A model generated the notes under the pieces. It was not told the DNA's origin. It saw nothing but the letters and a program-made list of their open reading frames with translations, and ran no database searches. Of a stretch of DNA of 64,000 bases, positions 9,434 through 18,139 are shown piece by piece. The stretch's first letter is position 1. Each line of letters begins with the position of its first letter. The stretch comes from Dehalococcoidia bacterium. GTDB lineage: Bacteria > Chloroflexota > Dehalococcoidia > Lucifugimonadales > VXLM01. The stretch spans positions 1 through 64,000 of the forward strand of contig VXLM01000122.1 in assembly GCA_009841605.1 (NCBI GenBank), read 5' to 3'. The position numbers were made by a program, and so were the translations under genes.

Positions 9434-10171
9434 ATGGCTCTACCCTTCCTCGTCATACCACTGGCAGTCGCAGGCGGCTCTGCCATCGTCCAAGCCGTCG
9501 CCAAGCTGAAAAGCCACGCGCGACTCAACGCGCTGCGTGCTGAGTTGGAGGAGTTGGAGTCCCAACATCGGGAGGACATGAGGCATCAGTACGAGAGGCA
9601 AATCGAGCTCTGCTGTCAGCTGGACCTGCCTGAACCGGAGTTGCCGTCAGTACTGCGGGAACCACGGAAAGTTCTGGAGGAAGAACAACAAGAACCCCTG
9701 TGGCGTCGGCTTCTCAGACGCCGTGATCGCACTCTCGCCGATGGCTCCCCGCATCACTCCCGTGCAGGCATCATCGGCCGCCACGGGGCAAGCTTCGCCG
9801 CAGGGGCCATCTGGAGAGTCTGGTCGGCTGTCATCTTGAATTGGATACGTCCGATAATCGCCTTTTTCCCCAGGATCGCCACGATCCTCCCCCGCTTCGC
9901 TGCACTCGGAGGCACCGGAGGTTCCATAGCGGCCTCCACGGGCCTTCGCTTCGCCCTGGGCGCGTTCAACATCATTGGCATCATCGTCGGGCCTCTTCTG
10001 GCCGGCTGGGCAATCTTCCAAGAAGTCAGAAACGTTCGACGAGCGCGCCACGAGTTGGAAGAGACCAGGATTGAGCGAGGAATCCAGTTGCACCACTACT
10101 CCGCCCGCACCCGCCAACTCGAAAGACGGCTAGCCGCCCCCACACCGGCAGCCGACGTGGTTTCTTCCTAG
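9434..10171 (+). CDS. hypothetical membrane protein flanked by charged helices
   Basis: Intact ORF; Ala/Gly/Ile-rich hydrophobic centre between N- and C-terminal charged helical stretches. Confidence 0.65.
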   Translation: MALPFLVIPLAVAGGSAIVQAVAKLKSHARLNALRAELEELESQHREDMRHQYERQIELCCQLDLPEPELPSVLREPRKVLEEEQQEPLWRRLLRRRDRTLADGSPHHSRAGIIGRHGASFAAGAIWRVWSAVILNWIRPIIAFFPRIATILPRFAALGGTGGSIAASTGLRFALGAFNIIGIIVGPLLAGWAIFQEVRNVRRARHELEETRIERGIQLHHYSARTRQLERRLAAPTPAADVVSS

Positions 10172-10196
10172 AGTGTTGTAGAACAGGTCGCCTTAT

Positions 10197-10220
10197 CCGT
10201 TCGTGGTGAGCTTGTCGAAC
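10197..10220. repeat. Family A repeat arm (CCGTTCGTGGTGAGCTTGTCGAAC)
   Basis: Similar to the right arms of the copies at 33-97 and 50352-50462. Confidence 0.55.
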
Positions 10221-10565
10221 TGTGGACGACCTTTCCACTCAAAGTCGCCTCCTAATCAAAACGGGAGTAAATGGACCTCTTTCTGAACACTCCCTGGACT
10301 TGCCCTTTCGTCACGCTCCCTCTCGGTAATTCCAAGCGCCGGCCATCCCCGCGACACTCGGTGCCTGCTGACCGCTCCTCGATTTGACAAGCAAGAACAC
10401 TTGTACCAACATATTTACATGAAAAGGATTCCCACAAAGCCTACAGTGATGACGGCAACGGCACGAAATGGCACAAATACAAGAAGAATGCCGACATCAC
10501 CACTTGGAATTCCTCTCGATCAGATGGAGAGTCCACTCATCGAACTTTACGATAACAACGAAAAT

Positions 10566-10595
10566 GGCACCAAATAGCACCAAATGGCGCCATTT
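10566..10595. repeat. three 10-bp tandem units ending in a perfect 14-bp palindrome
   Basis: GGCACCAAAT/AGCACCAAAT/GGCGCCATTT; AAATGGCGCCATTT at 10582-10595 is self-complementary. Confidence 0.7.
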
Positions 10596-10819
10596 CAGGA
10601 AAAAATTCCGAGGGACGGATGCCGGCACTCCCATTGTGATTGCATGCCGGTTGTGCCAAGGCTTGAGTCCTTGACCGCTGGATGAATGGCCGTCTCGTAC
10701 AATCCGCTCTCACTCGACTGTCCGTCATGATGATATGCATGGCTCTCTAGGAACTTTGTCCAATTGACATAATCCTGTCCATCTGGTATCTCGTACTTGT
10801 TCAAATTGGGTGCGAAAAA

Positions 10820-11284
10820 ATGAAGACCAGAAGGAGAATTTCGATGGCTGGACTAAAGAAGCTGGCAGGAGCCTACTTGATCGTAGTCGCCGTTGTCGTA
10901 GCCGTGTTCTTCATCATCAACACGGTCTTGGCGGAGTCCTTCGACTTTGACGTGGTGACCACGTGGTACGTCCTCGACGTGCTGATGCTCATCGGGCTGG
11001 TAGTTGCCCTCATCTACAACTTCGCCGCCAAGCGGGAGGCAACCAGGCCTGGCCCCGACGAAGCTGTCACTCGCCAGTACTTGGAAGTCAACGTAATCTT
11101 CTACGCGACGGTTGTCGTAACCATCCTGTTCCTTCACAACTGGCTCGCCCTCCTGGCCCTCGGCTCGGACAGCCTAGACGGCAACCATCAGGCATGGGTG
11201 ATCTGGGCCGTAGTGGACACGCTGCTGCCGATCACGCTCGGCATTACCGGCTGTCACCTCTGGTGCGCGACCTCCGAGTCCTGA
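10820..11284 (+). CDS. hypothetical membrane protein
   Basis: Several hydrophobic segments; intact ORF with an AGGAG-like motif upstream of the internal Met. Confidence 0.65.
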   Translation: MKTRRRISMAGLKKLAGAYLIVVAVVVAVFFIINTVLAESFDFDVVTTWYVLDVLMLIGLVVALIYNFAAKREATRPGPDEAVTRQYLEVNVIFYATVVVTILFLHNWLALLALGSDSLDGNHQAWVIWAVVDTLLPITLGITGCHLWCATSES

Positions 11285-11318
11285 GGCAACACACCCGCTA
11301 GCGAACGCGATAACCCGG

Positions 11319-12827
11319 CTATCGCACGAGATCCCGCGCCTCGACGATTGTCCTGAGCTTGGCCTCGGCGACCTGAGCCGAGGCCACGGGATTGTCGGCG
11401 TACGTCGCGAATCCGCAATCGGGTGTCAGGAACACACGCTCCCGCCCGAACAGATCGACGGCGCGTGAGATTCGCTGCCGGACAACCTCCATCGGCTCCA
11501 CGTCCGCCGTCTTTGGGTTGACCACACCCACACCGATTCGCCGGTCGCCGGGTAGGGCACTGAGTACCTCCACGTCGCCCGCGCGCGGAGTCGCAAGCTC
11601 TAGGAAGAGCGTGCCCACGTCCACCCGCTTCAGCACGTCGACGAGCGGCCCATATCCCCCGGTGAGCGCGGCAGACTCGTCCGGCGTCCAGTTCCCCCTG
11701 CACACGTGAAGCCCGAGCCGCTCCTGGGGAAGGCCCCGCACGACCTCGTTCAGGAGACCTGCGGCGAAATCGAGTTCCGGGCCCGGTTCCAGTCTCTCAC
11801 TCAACGCCCCGCACATGAAGGTGCGTTCCGTGCTCTTCCCGCCTAGTACGACCTCCGTGAGCACCGGTTCATCGAACTGCACCAGCGTCGCCCCCGATGC
11901 CAAGAGGAAGTGCGTCTCCTCTCTCAGCACCCGGACGACATCACCCGCAAGCTCATCACGAGTCTCGTACGGACGCTCGGTCAGGCAGTCGAGCCACATC
12001 GTACGGGTGAGCAGGTAAGGCCCCGGCAGGGCGACCTTCGCAGGTCGCTCGGAGTAGGTTCGTGCAAATTTAAACTCGTGGACGGCCAGAGAGCGACTTC
12101 GTCCGAGCTTGCCGTACACTACAGGATGCCGCACCTCGCCTGCGGGCACGTCGAGGGCCCGAAGTTCCCTACGGAACTTCTCAGCGTCATCAACCATAGC
12201 GGTCAGATCGCTGAGCGGGATGAGCTGGCAGTTGTCCAGCAGTCTACCTACGAAACTGGCGTAGTTGTCCCTTCGCTGTTCCCCATCTGTGAGAACGTCC
12301 ACGCCCGCTCGGATCTGGGCGTCGATAGAAAGCTGGACAGCGTCATCCGCCGTCGCTCGAAACTCCTCGTCACTCAGCCTTCCTTCGAGCCGGTCGTGTA
12401 TCGCCCGAAGCATCCATCCCGGTCTCGGCCAGCTTCCTATGCCCATCACCGATAGCGGCGCTATCTCCGCCGCCTGCGAGGGCTTGGGAAGCGAATCGGG
12501 CACCGACACCTCCACCCGAAGCTGCTGTGAGAGGGCAGGGGAATCTGCTCGACTGCCAATCCTTTCGGTGAAGGCGCCCTTGCACACGAGGAAACTTCGC
12601 CTGCCGCCGCTCTTCGTCCAAGAGACCAGCTCGTTGCCGGTCAACCGACACCACGCGGGCAGCTCGATCTCCACGGTCGAGTCGGTGGAGAGTATCTCCA
12701 GCAGTCCGCCCGGCTCCAGTGGATCGATGTGCCTGCGAATCAGGAGAAGCAGCCCGCCGCCGCAATCAAGGTCGCCCCCGTCAAAGCTGGCGTCGGGTTC
12801 GTGGGTGTGCTGGTCGACGAGGTCCAT
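11319..12827 (-). CDS. TusA-like domain fused to a MetE-like cobalamin-independent methionine synthase domain
   Basis: N-term LDCGGGLLLLIRRHIDPLEPGGLLEI...ELPAWCRLTGNELV (TusA-like); C-term SWPRPGWML, TDGEQRRDN, LPGPYLLTRTMW, FDEPVL, HVCRGN and PDCGFAT (MetE zinc-ligand motifs). Confidence 0.85.
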   Translation of the reverse strand: MDLVDQHTHEPDASFDGGDLDCGGGLLLLIRRHIDPLEPGGLLEILSTDSTVEIELPAWCRLTGNELVSWTKSGGRRSFLVCKGAFTERIGSRADSPALSQQLRVEVSVPDSLPKPSQAAEIAPLSVMGIGSWPRPGWMLRAIHDRLEGRLSDEEFRATADDAVQLSIDAQIRAGVDVLTDGEQRRDNYASFVGRLLDNCQLIPLSDLTAMVDDAEKFRRELRALDVPAGEVRHPVVYGKLGRSRSLAVHEFKFARTYSERPAKVALPGPYLLTRTMWLDCLTERPYETRDELAGDVVRVLREETHFLLASGATLVQFDEPVLTEVVLGGKSTERTFMCGALSERLEPGPELDFAAGLLNEVVRGLPQERLGLHVCRGNWTPDESAALTGGYGPLVDVLKRVDVGTLFLELATPRAGDVEVLSALPGDRRIGVGVVNPKTADVEPMEVVRQRISRAVDLFGRERVFLTPDCGFATYADNPVASAQVAEAKLRTIVEARDLVR

Positions 12828-12912
12828 CGAATACGTATCGCTCAGGCCGTTGTCGACGGACGCCTAGACCCGTTTCCATTTGGATAGGACGGCCGGGCCG
12901 AAGGGGGAGTAT

Positions 12913-12950
12913 CCCCTCTCCCGTTGTGGGAGAGGGTTAGGGTGAGGGTG
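12913..12950. repeat. Family B intergenic repeat (CCCCTCTCCCGTTGTGGGAGAGGGTTAGGGTGAGGGTG)
   Basis: 38 bp with internal hairpin CCCTCTCCC/GGGAGAGGG; second copy at 15628-15665 differs at 2 positions. Confidence 0.85.
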
Positions 12951-12989
12951 TTCTTTGAGTGGTAGACCAAAATATTATGGAACCGATGA

Positions 12990-13352
12990 TTAATACGTGA
13001 CACTGGGAGTCCCGTCGGAGAGAAACTCCACCAGCTTCGCGCCTCCCACCATCACGGCCCCGTCGACGAGGTTGTTCTCATCAAGTCCCCGTTTCTTGAA
13101 GCAGGGCGCGCACACGTAGATCGTCCCTCCCCCTTCGGCAAAGACGTCCATCAGCTCCTTGAGTGGCATGAACCCCTCCTCGTGGACGTCGTCGACGTAG
13201 CCCTTCTGCGACACGCGGACGCCCTCGGTGCTCAGGAACACCATCGTCTCCTTCTCCGACCCGAGCGCGGCGTTGGCGACTACGAAGGCCACCGTCGCCT
13301 TGTCGGTATTGTCTTTGGCGCAGGTGAGACTGACGCAAAACTTTCCGGCCAT
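12990..13352 (-). CDS. DsrE/DsrF-like family protein
   Basis: VCAPCFKKRGL cysteine motif, AFVVANAALGSEKETMVFLSTEGV. Confidence 0.88.
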   Translation of the reverse strand: MAGKFCVSLTCAKDNTDKATVAFVVANAALGSEKETMVFLSTEGVRVSQKGYVDDVHEEGFMPLKELMDVFAEGGGTIYVCAPCFKKRGLDENNLVDGAVMVGGAKLVEFLSDGTPSVTY

Positions 13353-13377
13353 GCTTAATTCCTCTCCGATTCGTCGT

Positions 13378-13608
13378 TTAGTTGCTTGTCTGTTCGATCC
13401 AATAGTCCGGGTGCTCGGCGCGGACCAACCGCCGTCCGGTCAGTCTGCACCACGCGGGCAAGTCCTCCGGCGCTCCCAGGTCGCGAGTCGTTAGCTTGAG
13501 TACGTCCCCGGCGGCGAAATCACGCATCCGCGTTCTCAGCAGGATGAGTATCTCCCCGCAACCCATGTCGCCCGCATCCCACTCGTCGACGACGTTGAGG
13601 TCATCCAT
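13378..13608 (-). CDS. TusA-like sulfurtransferase-family protein
   Basis: DAGDMGCGEILILLRTRMRDFAAGDVLKL...DLPAWCRLTGRRLV. Confidence 0.85.
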   Translation of the reverse strand: MDDLNVVDEWDAGDMGCGEILILLRTRMRDFAAGDVLKLTTRDLGAPEDLPAWCRLTGRRLVRAEHPDYWIEQTSN

Positions 13609-13857
13609 CTGACGGAAGCCCGGAGTTACCCGACGCTGGGTAGGGTGATGATTTCATGCCTTTGCCGATGGAATTGGGTTCAGACTTCCCGCTCCGGAAT
13701 GCTGGTGCCGAAGACGGCCCGAACAACGTGGAACATACTATTTCGGCCCTCCGATATCCGTCAAGCGCCGCCGCAAGCTTTCGTTTGCTTTATCATAGCG
13801 GTCTCTCCATGTAAGAGACTCTCGCTCAACAGTCATAATGTTGGAAGGACTTGCGGC

Positions 13858-14595
13858 ATGTACGACGTGACATCGACCCACCTCGACCTCGAACGCAGCA
13901 GCGTTGACACCGCCGCCCTGCCCGTCGGCGCCATCGAGCAGCACGGTCCGCACCTGCCGCTATCCGTCGACTGGTTTCAGGGCGAGATCGTGGCGAGGCA
14001 GGTGGCTGAGCGCCTCGACGCCTTCCTCCTCCCCGGCATTCCCTACGGCTGTTCGCAGGCCCACACGGGTTTCCGAGGCACGATATCTCTTGCCCCCGAA
14101 ACGCTAGGAGCGGTCGTGACCGACATCGCAGAGAGTCTGCTGGAGGAGGGGTTCCGTCGCATCGCTGTGCTCAACTTCCACGGCGGCAACCTGATTCTGA
14201 AACTCGCCGTGCGCGACCTGAACCTCAGCCAGTCCATTGGCAAGGTCGTCCTCGTGAGCCCCGGTCAGGACGCAGGCGCAAAGCTGGACGACATACTGGA
14301 CGGCTACCCTGACGAGCAGCACGCCGGTGAACTGGAGACCTCTGTCATGCTGCACCTAGCTCCCGGACAGGTGGGCGATTCTCGCGTCAACCACGTTCCC
14401 GACGTCGGCCCCGTGTACTTCGACTACCTGCCCATGAAGGAGTTCTGTCCCGACGGCGTATGGGGCCGCTCCAGCCTCGCCACGGCCGAGAAAGGAAGGC
14501 TGGTGATCGAGGGCATGGTGGACTACACCGTCGACTACCTCCAAGACACCTTCACGAGTCTTGGCGTGCCTGCCCAGAATTCCTCAGAGGATTGA
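13858..14595 (+). CDS. creatininase family protein
   Basis: ALPVGAIEQHGPHLPLSVDW, NFHGGN, HAGELETSVML. Confidence 0.93.
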   Translation: MYDVTSTHLDLERSSVDTAALPVGAIEQHGPHLPLSVDWFQGEIVARQVAERLDAFLLPGIPYGCSQAHTGFRGTISLAPETLGAVVTDIAESLLEEGFRRIAVLNFHGGNLILKLAVRDLNLSQSIGKVVLVSPGQDAGAKLDDILDGYPDEQHAGELETSVMLHLAPGQVGDSRVNHVPDVGPVYFDYLPMKEFCPDGVWGRSSLATAEKGRLVIEGMVDYTVDYLQDTFTSLGVPAQNSSED

Positions 14596-14600
14596 GCTAC

Positions 14601-15602
14601 ATGAAAATACTGGAAAGAGTGCTCATCGCGGGCGGGTCTGAGCCGCACTCGAGGGCGTTGGCGGGTGTCCAACAGCTAGAGAACGGTGACCTCCTGGTCG
14701 GCTACCGTCTCGCCAGCCGTCACGTCGTGGGCGACCACGACATGATCGACGATGGAGCCGTCGTGACAACGCGCTCCTCGGACAGCGGACGCACGTGGTC
14801 TGAGCCGCACCCTGTCGCTGCCCTGCCGGGCTGGGACTGCAGCGGCGGCAATCGCATGGTACAAACGCCCGACGGCGACCTCGTCATGTTCGTGATGAAG
14901 GCCCGTCGTGTCGGCTCGCCGGAGTCCCACGTCCACCCTATATGCTCCACCGACGGAGGCCTGACATGGGGCCCCATGGGTGAAGAGCTCGCCCTCTTCG
15001 ACGCCTCCACCGAGCCTCACGCCATGGACCACGCCCTGATCACGAGTGACGGCGACTGGATGCTCCCCATCTACGGCGCGGACGAACCGGGTGGCAGCAC
15101 CCACGCCGCCGTTGCGTTCTCATCCGACATGGGCAGGACGTGGGGACACAAGACGGTCGTGGCCCGTTCCTCCAAGATCATCTTCTACGAGCCCGCCGTG
15201 ATAAGGCTGCCTGATGGCCGGTTCATGGCCGTGATCCGCACGCAGGAACCTCCCTTCGACAGCTACCTATCCTACTCCTCCGACGAGGGCCGCACGTGGA
15301 CGGAGCCCCGTCCGCAGCCGTTTCAGGGTCAGACCCCGTTCCTCTTCCAACTCCGCTCCGGAGCCGTAGCCTGCTTCTATCGCGACCGCGACCCGAAGCG
15401 ACCCGGTGTGAGCGTAAGCATGACTGCTGACGGCGGCGAAACGTGGAAGTATGCCGCGCAGGTCTATCAGGGAACCGACTGGAATTGCGGCTATCCCTCG
15501 GTGGTCCGACTCCCGGACGGGCGCCTCTTCTGCGTCTACTACTCCTGCTACGAGGCCTTCAACTCCGAGGTCCACGGTGTCTACCTCAGCGAGGATGAGT
15601 AA
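14601..15602 (+). CDS. sialidase/BNR-repeat exo-alpha-sialidase-like beta-propeller protein
   Basis: Repeated Asp-box-like motifs SSDSGRTWSEP, STDGGLTWG, SSDMGRTWG, SSDEGRTWTEP, TADGGETWK. Confidence 0.88.
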   Translation: MKILERVLIAGGSEPHSRALAGVQQLENGDLLVGYRLASRHVVGDHDMIDDGAVVTTRSSDSGRTWSEPHPVAALPGWDCSGGNRMVQTPDGDLVMFVMKARRVGSPESHVHPICSTDGGLTWGPMGEELALFDASTEPHAMDHALITSDGDWMLPIYGADEPGGSTHAAVAFSSDMGRTWGHKTVVARSSKIIFYEPAVIRLPDGRFMAVIRTQEPPFDSYLSYSSDEGRTWTEPRPQPFQGQTPFLFQLRSGAVACFYRDRDPKRPGVSVSMTADGGETWKYAAQVYQGTDWNCGYPSVVRLPDGRLFCVYYSCYEAFNSEVHGVYLSEDE

Positions 15603-15627
15603 CGGGAGTTGCTGCGACGAAGAAAGT

Positions 15628-15665
15628 CCCCTCTCCCGTCGTGGGAGAGGGCTAGGGTGAGGGTG
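15628..15665. repeat. Family B intergenic repeat, copy 2
   Basis: CCCCTCTCCCGTCGTGGGAGAGGGCTAGGGTGAGGGTG. Confidence 0.85.
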
Positions 15666-15822
15666 AACACAGCGATCACGTCACTCTACTGTACGTAACG
15701 AAACTACAGTATTCAGGTAACAGCGGATTGGGCGATAATTGACCGTCCTGTTACAATCACGCCGGTCCTAGATTCGATGATGCACCAAATTTTCTCGGGC
15801 TATTGAGTAGGGGAGACGCATC

Positions 15823-17298
15823 ATGCCACTAATCCCAAAAGTGATGAGCACTCAGCATCCGGACAACGCCACGCCGGCCCCAAATGCCGACAAAAGGGGA
15901 GTGCTGAAAGGCGAAGGCGAGGTCGCCGAGGCCGTCAGCGTTTTCGCCATGGGTTGCGACGAGCAGATGTGGGACTCCGAGGGCAAGGAAGCCGACAATC
16001 AAGTAGTCCGCAAGCTGCTCACAAACTACCCGGCCTTCTTTCGGCAGGAACGGTTGCTTGGTCGCGACATCGCCCTGACGCTGCGCGTGCCGAATCCGCG
16101 TATCGAGCGCGACATGCGAAAGTCGATGGTCGAGGCACTCCAGAGCGTGCCCTCGGCCTGGGATACGGTGCAAGGCTTCTATGGCGATGCGCAATTCGCT
16201 CCCATCCAGGAGGTCATCCTTCCCATGACGACCTCAGCCGAGGAGATATCCCTGGTTGAGGCCTACTATCGAAAGATCATCGTCGGACAGGAGGACCGGG
16301 ACCTGCTCGACGGCCAGTCCGTCAAGGACTGGGTGGGAGAGTTCCTCCCAAAGCGCCTTCGGGTGATTCCCCTCATCGAGGACATGGAGCATATTCTCCA
16401 CAGCGACCGCATCGTGGAGGAGTACGTTCGGGACAGGGACCTTCCGTACCAGCGGGTGTTTCTCGCTCGGAGCGACCCCGCGCTCAACTATGGCATCGTA
16501 GGTGCCGAACTGATCCTGAAAGTCGGACTCCTGCGTCTGCACAACCTTGAGCAAAAGCTGGGCATCCCCCTCTATCCCATCATCGGTGCCGGGTCGGTGC
16601 CGTTCCGGGGTCACCTGACCCCCGTGAACGTCGAACGCGCCTTCACCGAGTATCCTACCGCTCAGACCTTCACCGTCCAGTCCGCGTTCAAGTACGACTA
16701 CGGTCAGGACACCGTCCGCAACGCCATCTCGCAGATCCACGACCACGAGCGCGGCGAACCCGTACCCGTTGAGCAGGGGCGGGCCGTCGAGATAATTGAA
16801 AAGACAACCGCCGAGTATCAGTCACAGGTGCAGCGTCTGGCCGACACCATCAGGAACGTCTCGTCGCATGTCCCGAAACGCCGAGAACGCAAGATGCACG
16901 TCGGACTCTTCGGGTATGGCCGCTCCCTCGGCGGCGTCGGCGGCGTGACCCTTCCTCGCGCCATCGGCTTCTCGGCCTCCCTCTACTCCATCGGCGTGCC
17001 GCCCGAGCTTCTTGGACTCGGTGCGCTCGACGATGACGATCTCGCCTTCGTCCGTGAAGTGTATCCCAGCTTGGACGGCGATCTGCGGGCGGCCCTGCAG
17101 TTCGCCAACGAGCGACACGTCAAAGAACTGCTCGGAGATCCCTACATGGACATTCTTGGCCGGTTCACCGACGAGTTGGACCGGGTTCACGAGGGCCTGA
17201 CCAGCGCCATCTGGGCCAGCCTCAACCGCGACAGCTCTACCGTCGGGATCGACCACTACATCCAGGAGGCCGCCCACCTCCGTCTCTTCCTCGGCTAG
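15823..17298 (+). CDS. ppcA: phosphoenolpyruvate carboxylase, archaeal type
   Basis: IPKVMSTQHPDNATPAP..., GYGRSLGGVGGVTLPRAI; ~490 aa, far shorter than bacterial-type PEPC. Confidence 0.92.
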   Translation: MPLIPKVMSTQHPDNATPAPNADKRGVLKGEGEVAEAVSVFAMGCDEQMWDSEGKEADNQVVRKLLTNYPAFFRQERLLGRDIALTLRVPNPRIERDMRKSMVEALQSVPSAWDTVQGFYGDAQFAPIQEVILPMTTSAEEISLVEAYYRKIIVGQEDRDLLDGQSVKDWVGEFLPKRLRVIPLIEDMEHILHSDRIVEEYVRDRDLPYQRVFLARSDPALNYGIVGAELILKVGLLRLHNLEQKLGIPLYPIIGAGSVPFRGHLTPVNVERAFTEYPTAQTFTVQSAFKYDYGQDTVRNAISQIHDHERGEPVPVEQGRAVEIIEKTTAEYQSQVQRLADTIRNVSSHVPKRRERKMHVGLFGYGRSLGGVGGVTLPRAIGFSASLYSIGVPPELLGLGALDDDDLAFVREVYPSLDGDLRAALQFANERHVKELLGDPYMDILGRFTDELDRVHEGLTSAIWASLNRDSSTVGIDHYIQEAAHLRLFLG

Positions 17299-17302
17299 AC
17301 CC

Positions 17303-17959
17303 TCACTCCTCGCTTCCGTCGAGGTGGCGGGCATCGTTGAACCTGATGATGCTCCACAGATCAAAGTTGGTGCGCGTCCGGCCGTCTTCGTGCCACTTCT
17401 CCACGTCAATGGAGAACTCGAAAATAGCCGTGTTGCGAATCCTGAGAGTCCACAGCCGGTCCGTGCCCAGGAGCCGGTAGATGACATGGGTCAATATGCC
17501 GCCGTGGGAGAAGACCAGCACCCGGTCATCGTTTTCGTGCTCGGAAATAAGCCTGTCCACGATAGTCCCCGCCCGAACCAGGATTTCATCGTGGGTCTCG
17601 GCCCCTTCTATTGCGTCAAAGTTGCCATTCGCCAGGAAGTCCCTTATTTGCTCGGGGTACCGCTCCTCGATCTCCGCCCAGGTGAGCCCGGAAAATGTTC
17701 CCACGTCGTGCTCCATCAGTTCGTCCCACAACTCGATCGGGTTGTCCCAGTTGGAAGAAGCGATCTGTGCGGTTTCGAGCACCCGGCTCAGCGGACTGGA
17801 GTAGATGTGCGTGGGCGTGTAGTCCTCACGCGCCAGCCGCGACTTCAATCGGTTAGCCTGTAAGCGGCCGGCATCCGATAACGGAAAGTCTGCTCGGCCC
17901 TGCCAACGCCCCTCGGAGTTCGCCGTGCTCTCGGCATGTCGAATTAGTATCAAGTTCAT
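17303..17959 (-). CDS. histidine phosphatase (phosphoglycerate mutase-like) family protein
   Basis: LILIRHAESTANSEGRWQGRADFPLSDAGRLQA; VFSHGGILTHVIYRLL; start at internal ATG. Confidence 0.92.
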   Translation of the reverse strand: MNLILIRHAESTANSEGRWQGRADFPLSDAGRLQANRLKSRLAREDYTPTHIYSSPLSRVLETAQIASSNWDNPIELWDELMEHDVGTFSGLTWAEIEERYPEQIRDFLANGNFDAIEGAETHDEILVRAGTIVDRLISEHENDDRVLVFSHGGILTHVIYRLLGTDRLWTLRIRNTAIFEFSIDVEKWHEDGRTRTNFDLWSIIRFNDARHLDGSEE

Positions 17960-18139
17960 AACGCGCACAGGCGCAGAGTTTACCACACGACGATGGCCGA
18001 ATTCCGCTGTGTCATTTCGGTCGAGCCGGTCTAGGCCTGGTTCTCCGACGCCAATACCAGTTATGCAGTCCCTAGACCGCAAAGCATTAACGCCATACAA
18101 TATGCCCCGCACATTACACGTGAAGAGGTAACACGACAA

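Noticed and set aside
10468-10740. Short ORFs (68 aa plus, 67 aa minus) in the intergenic gap
   Set aside because: No homology-like features and they span the iteron region; treated as non-coding.
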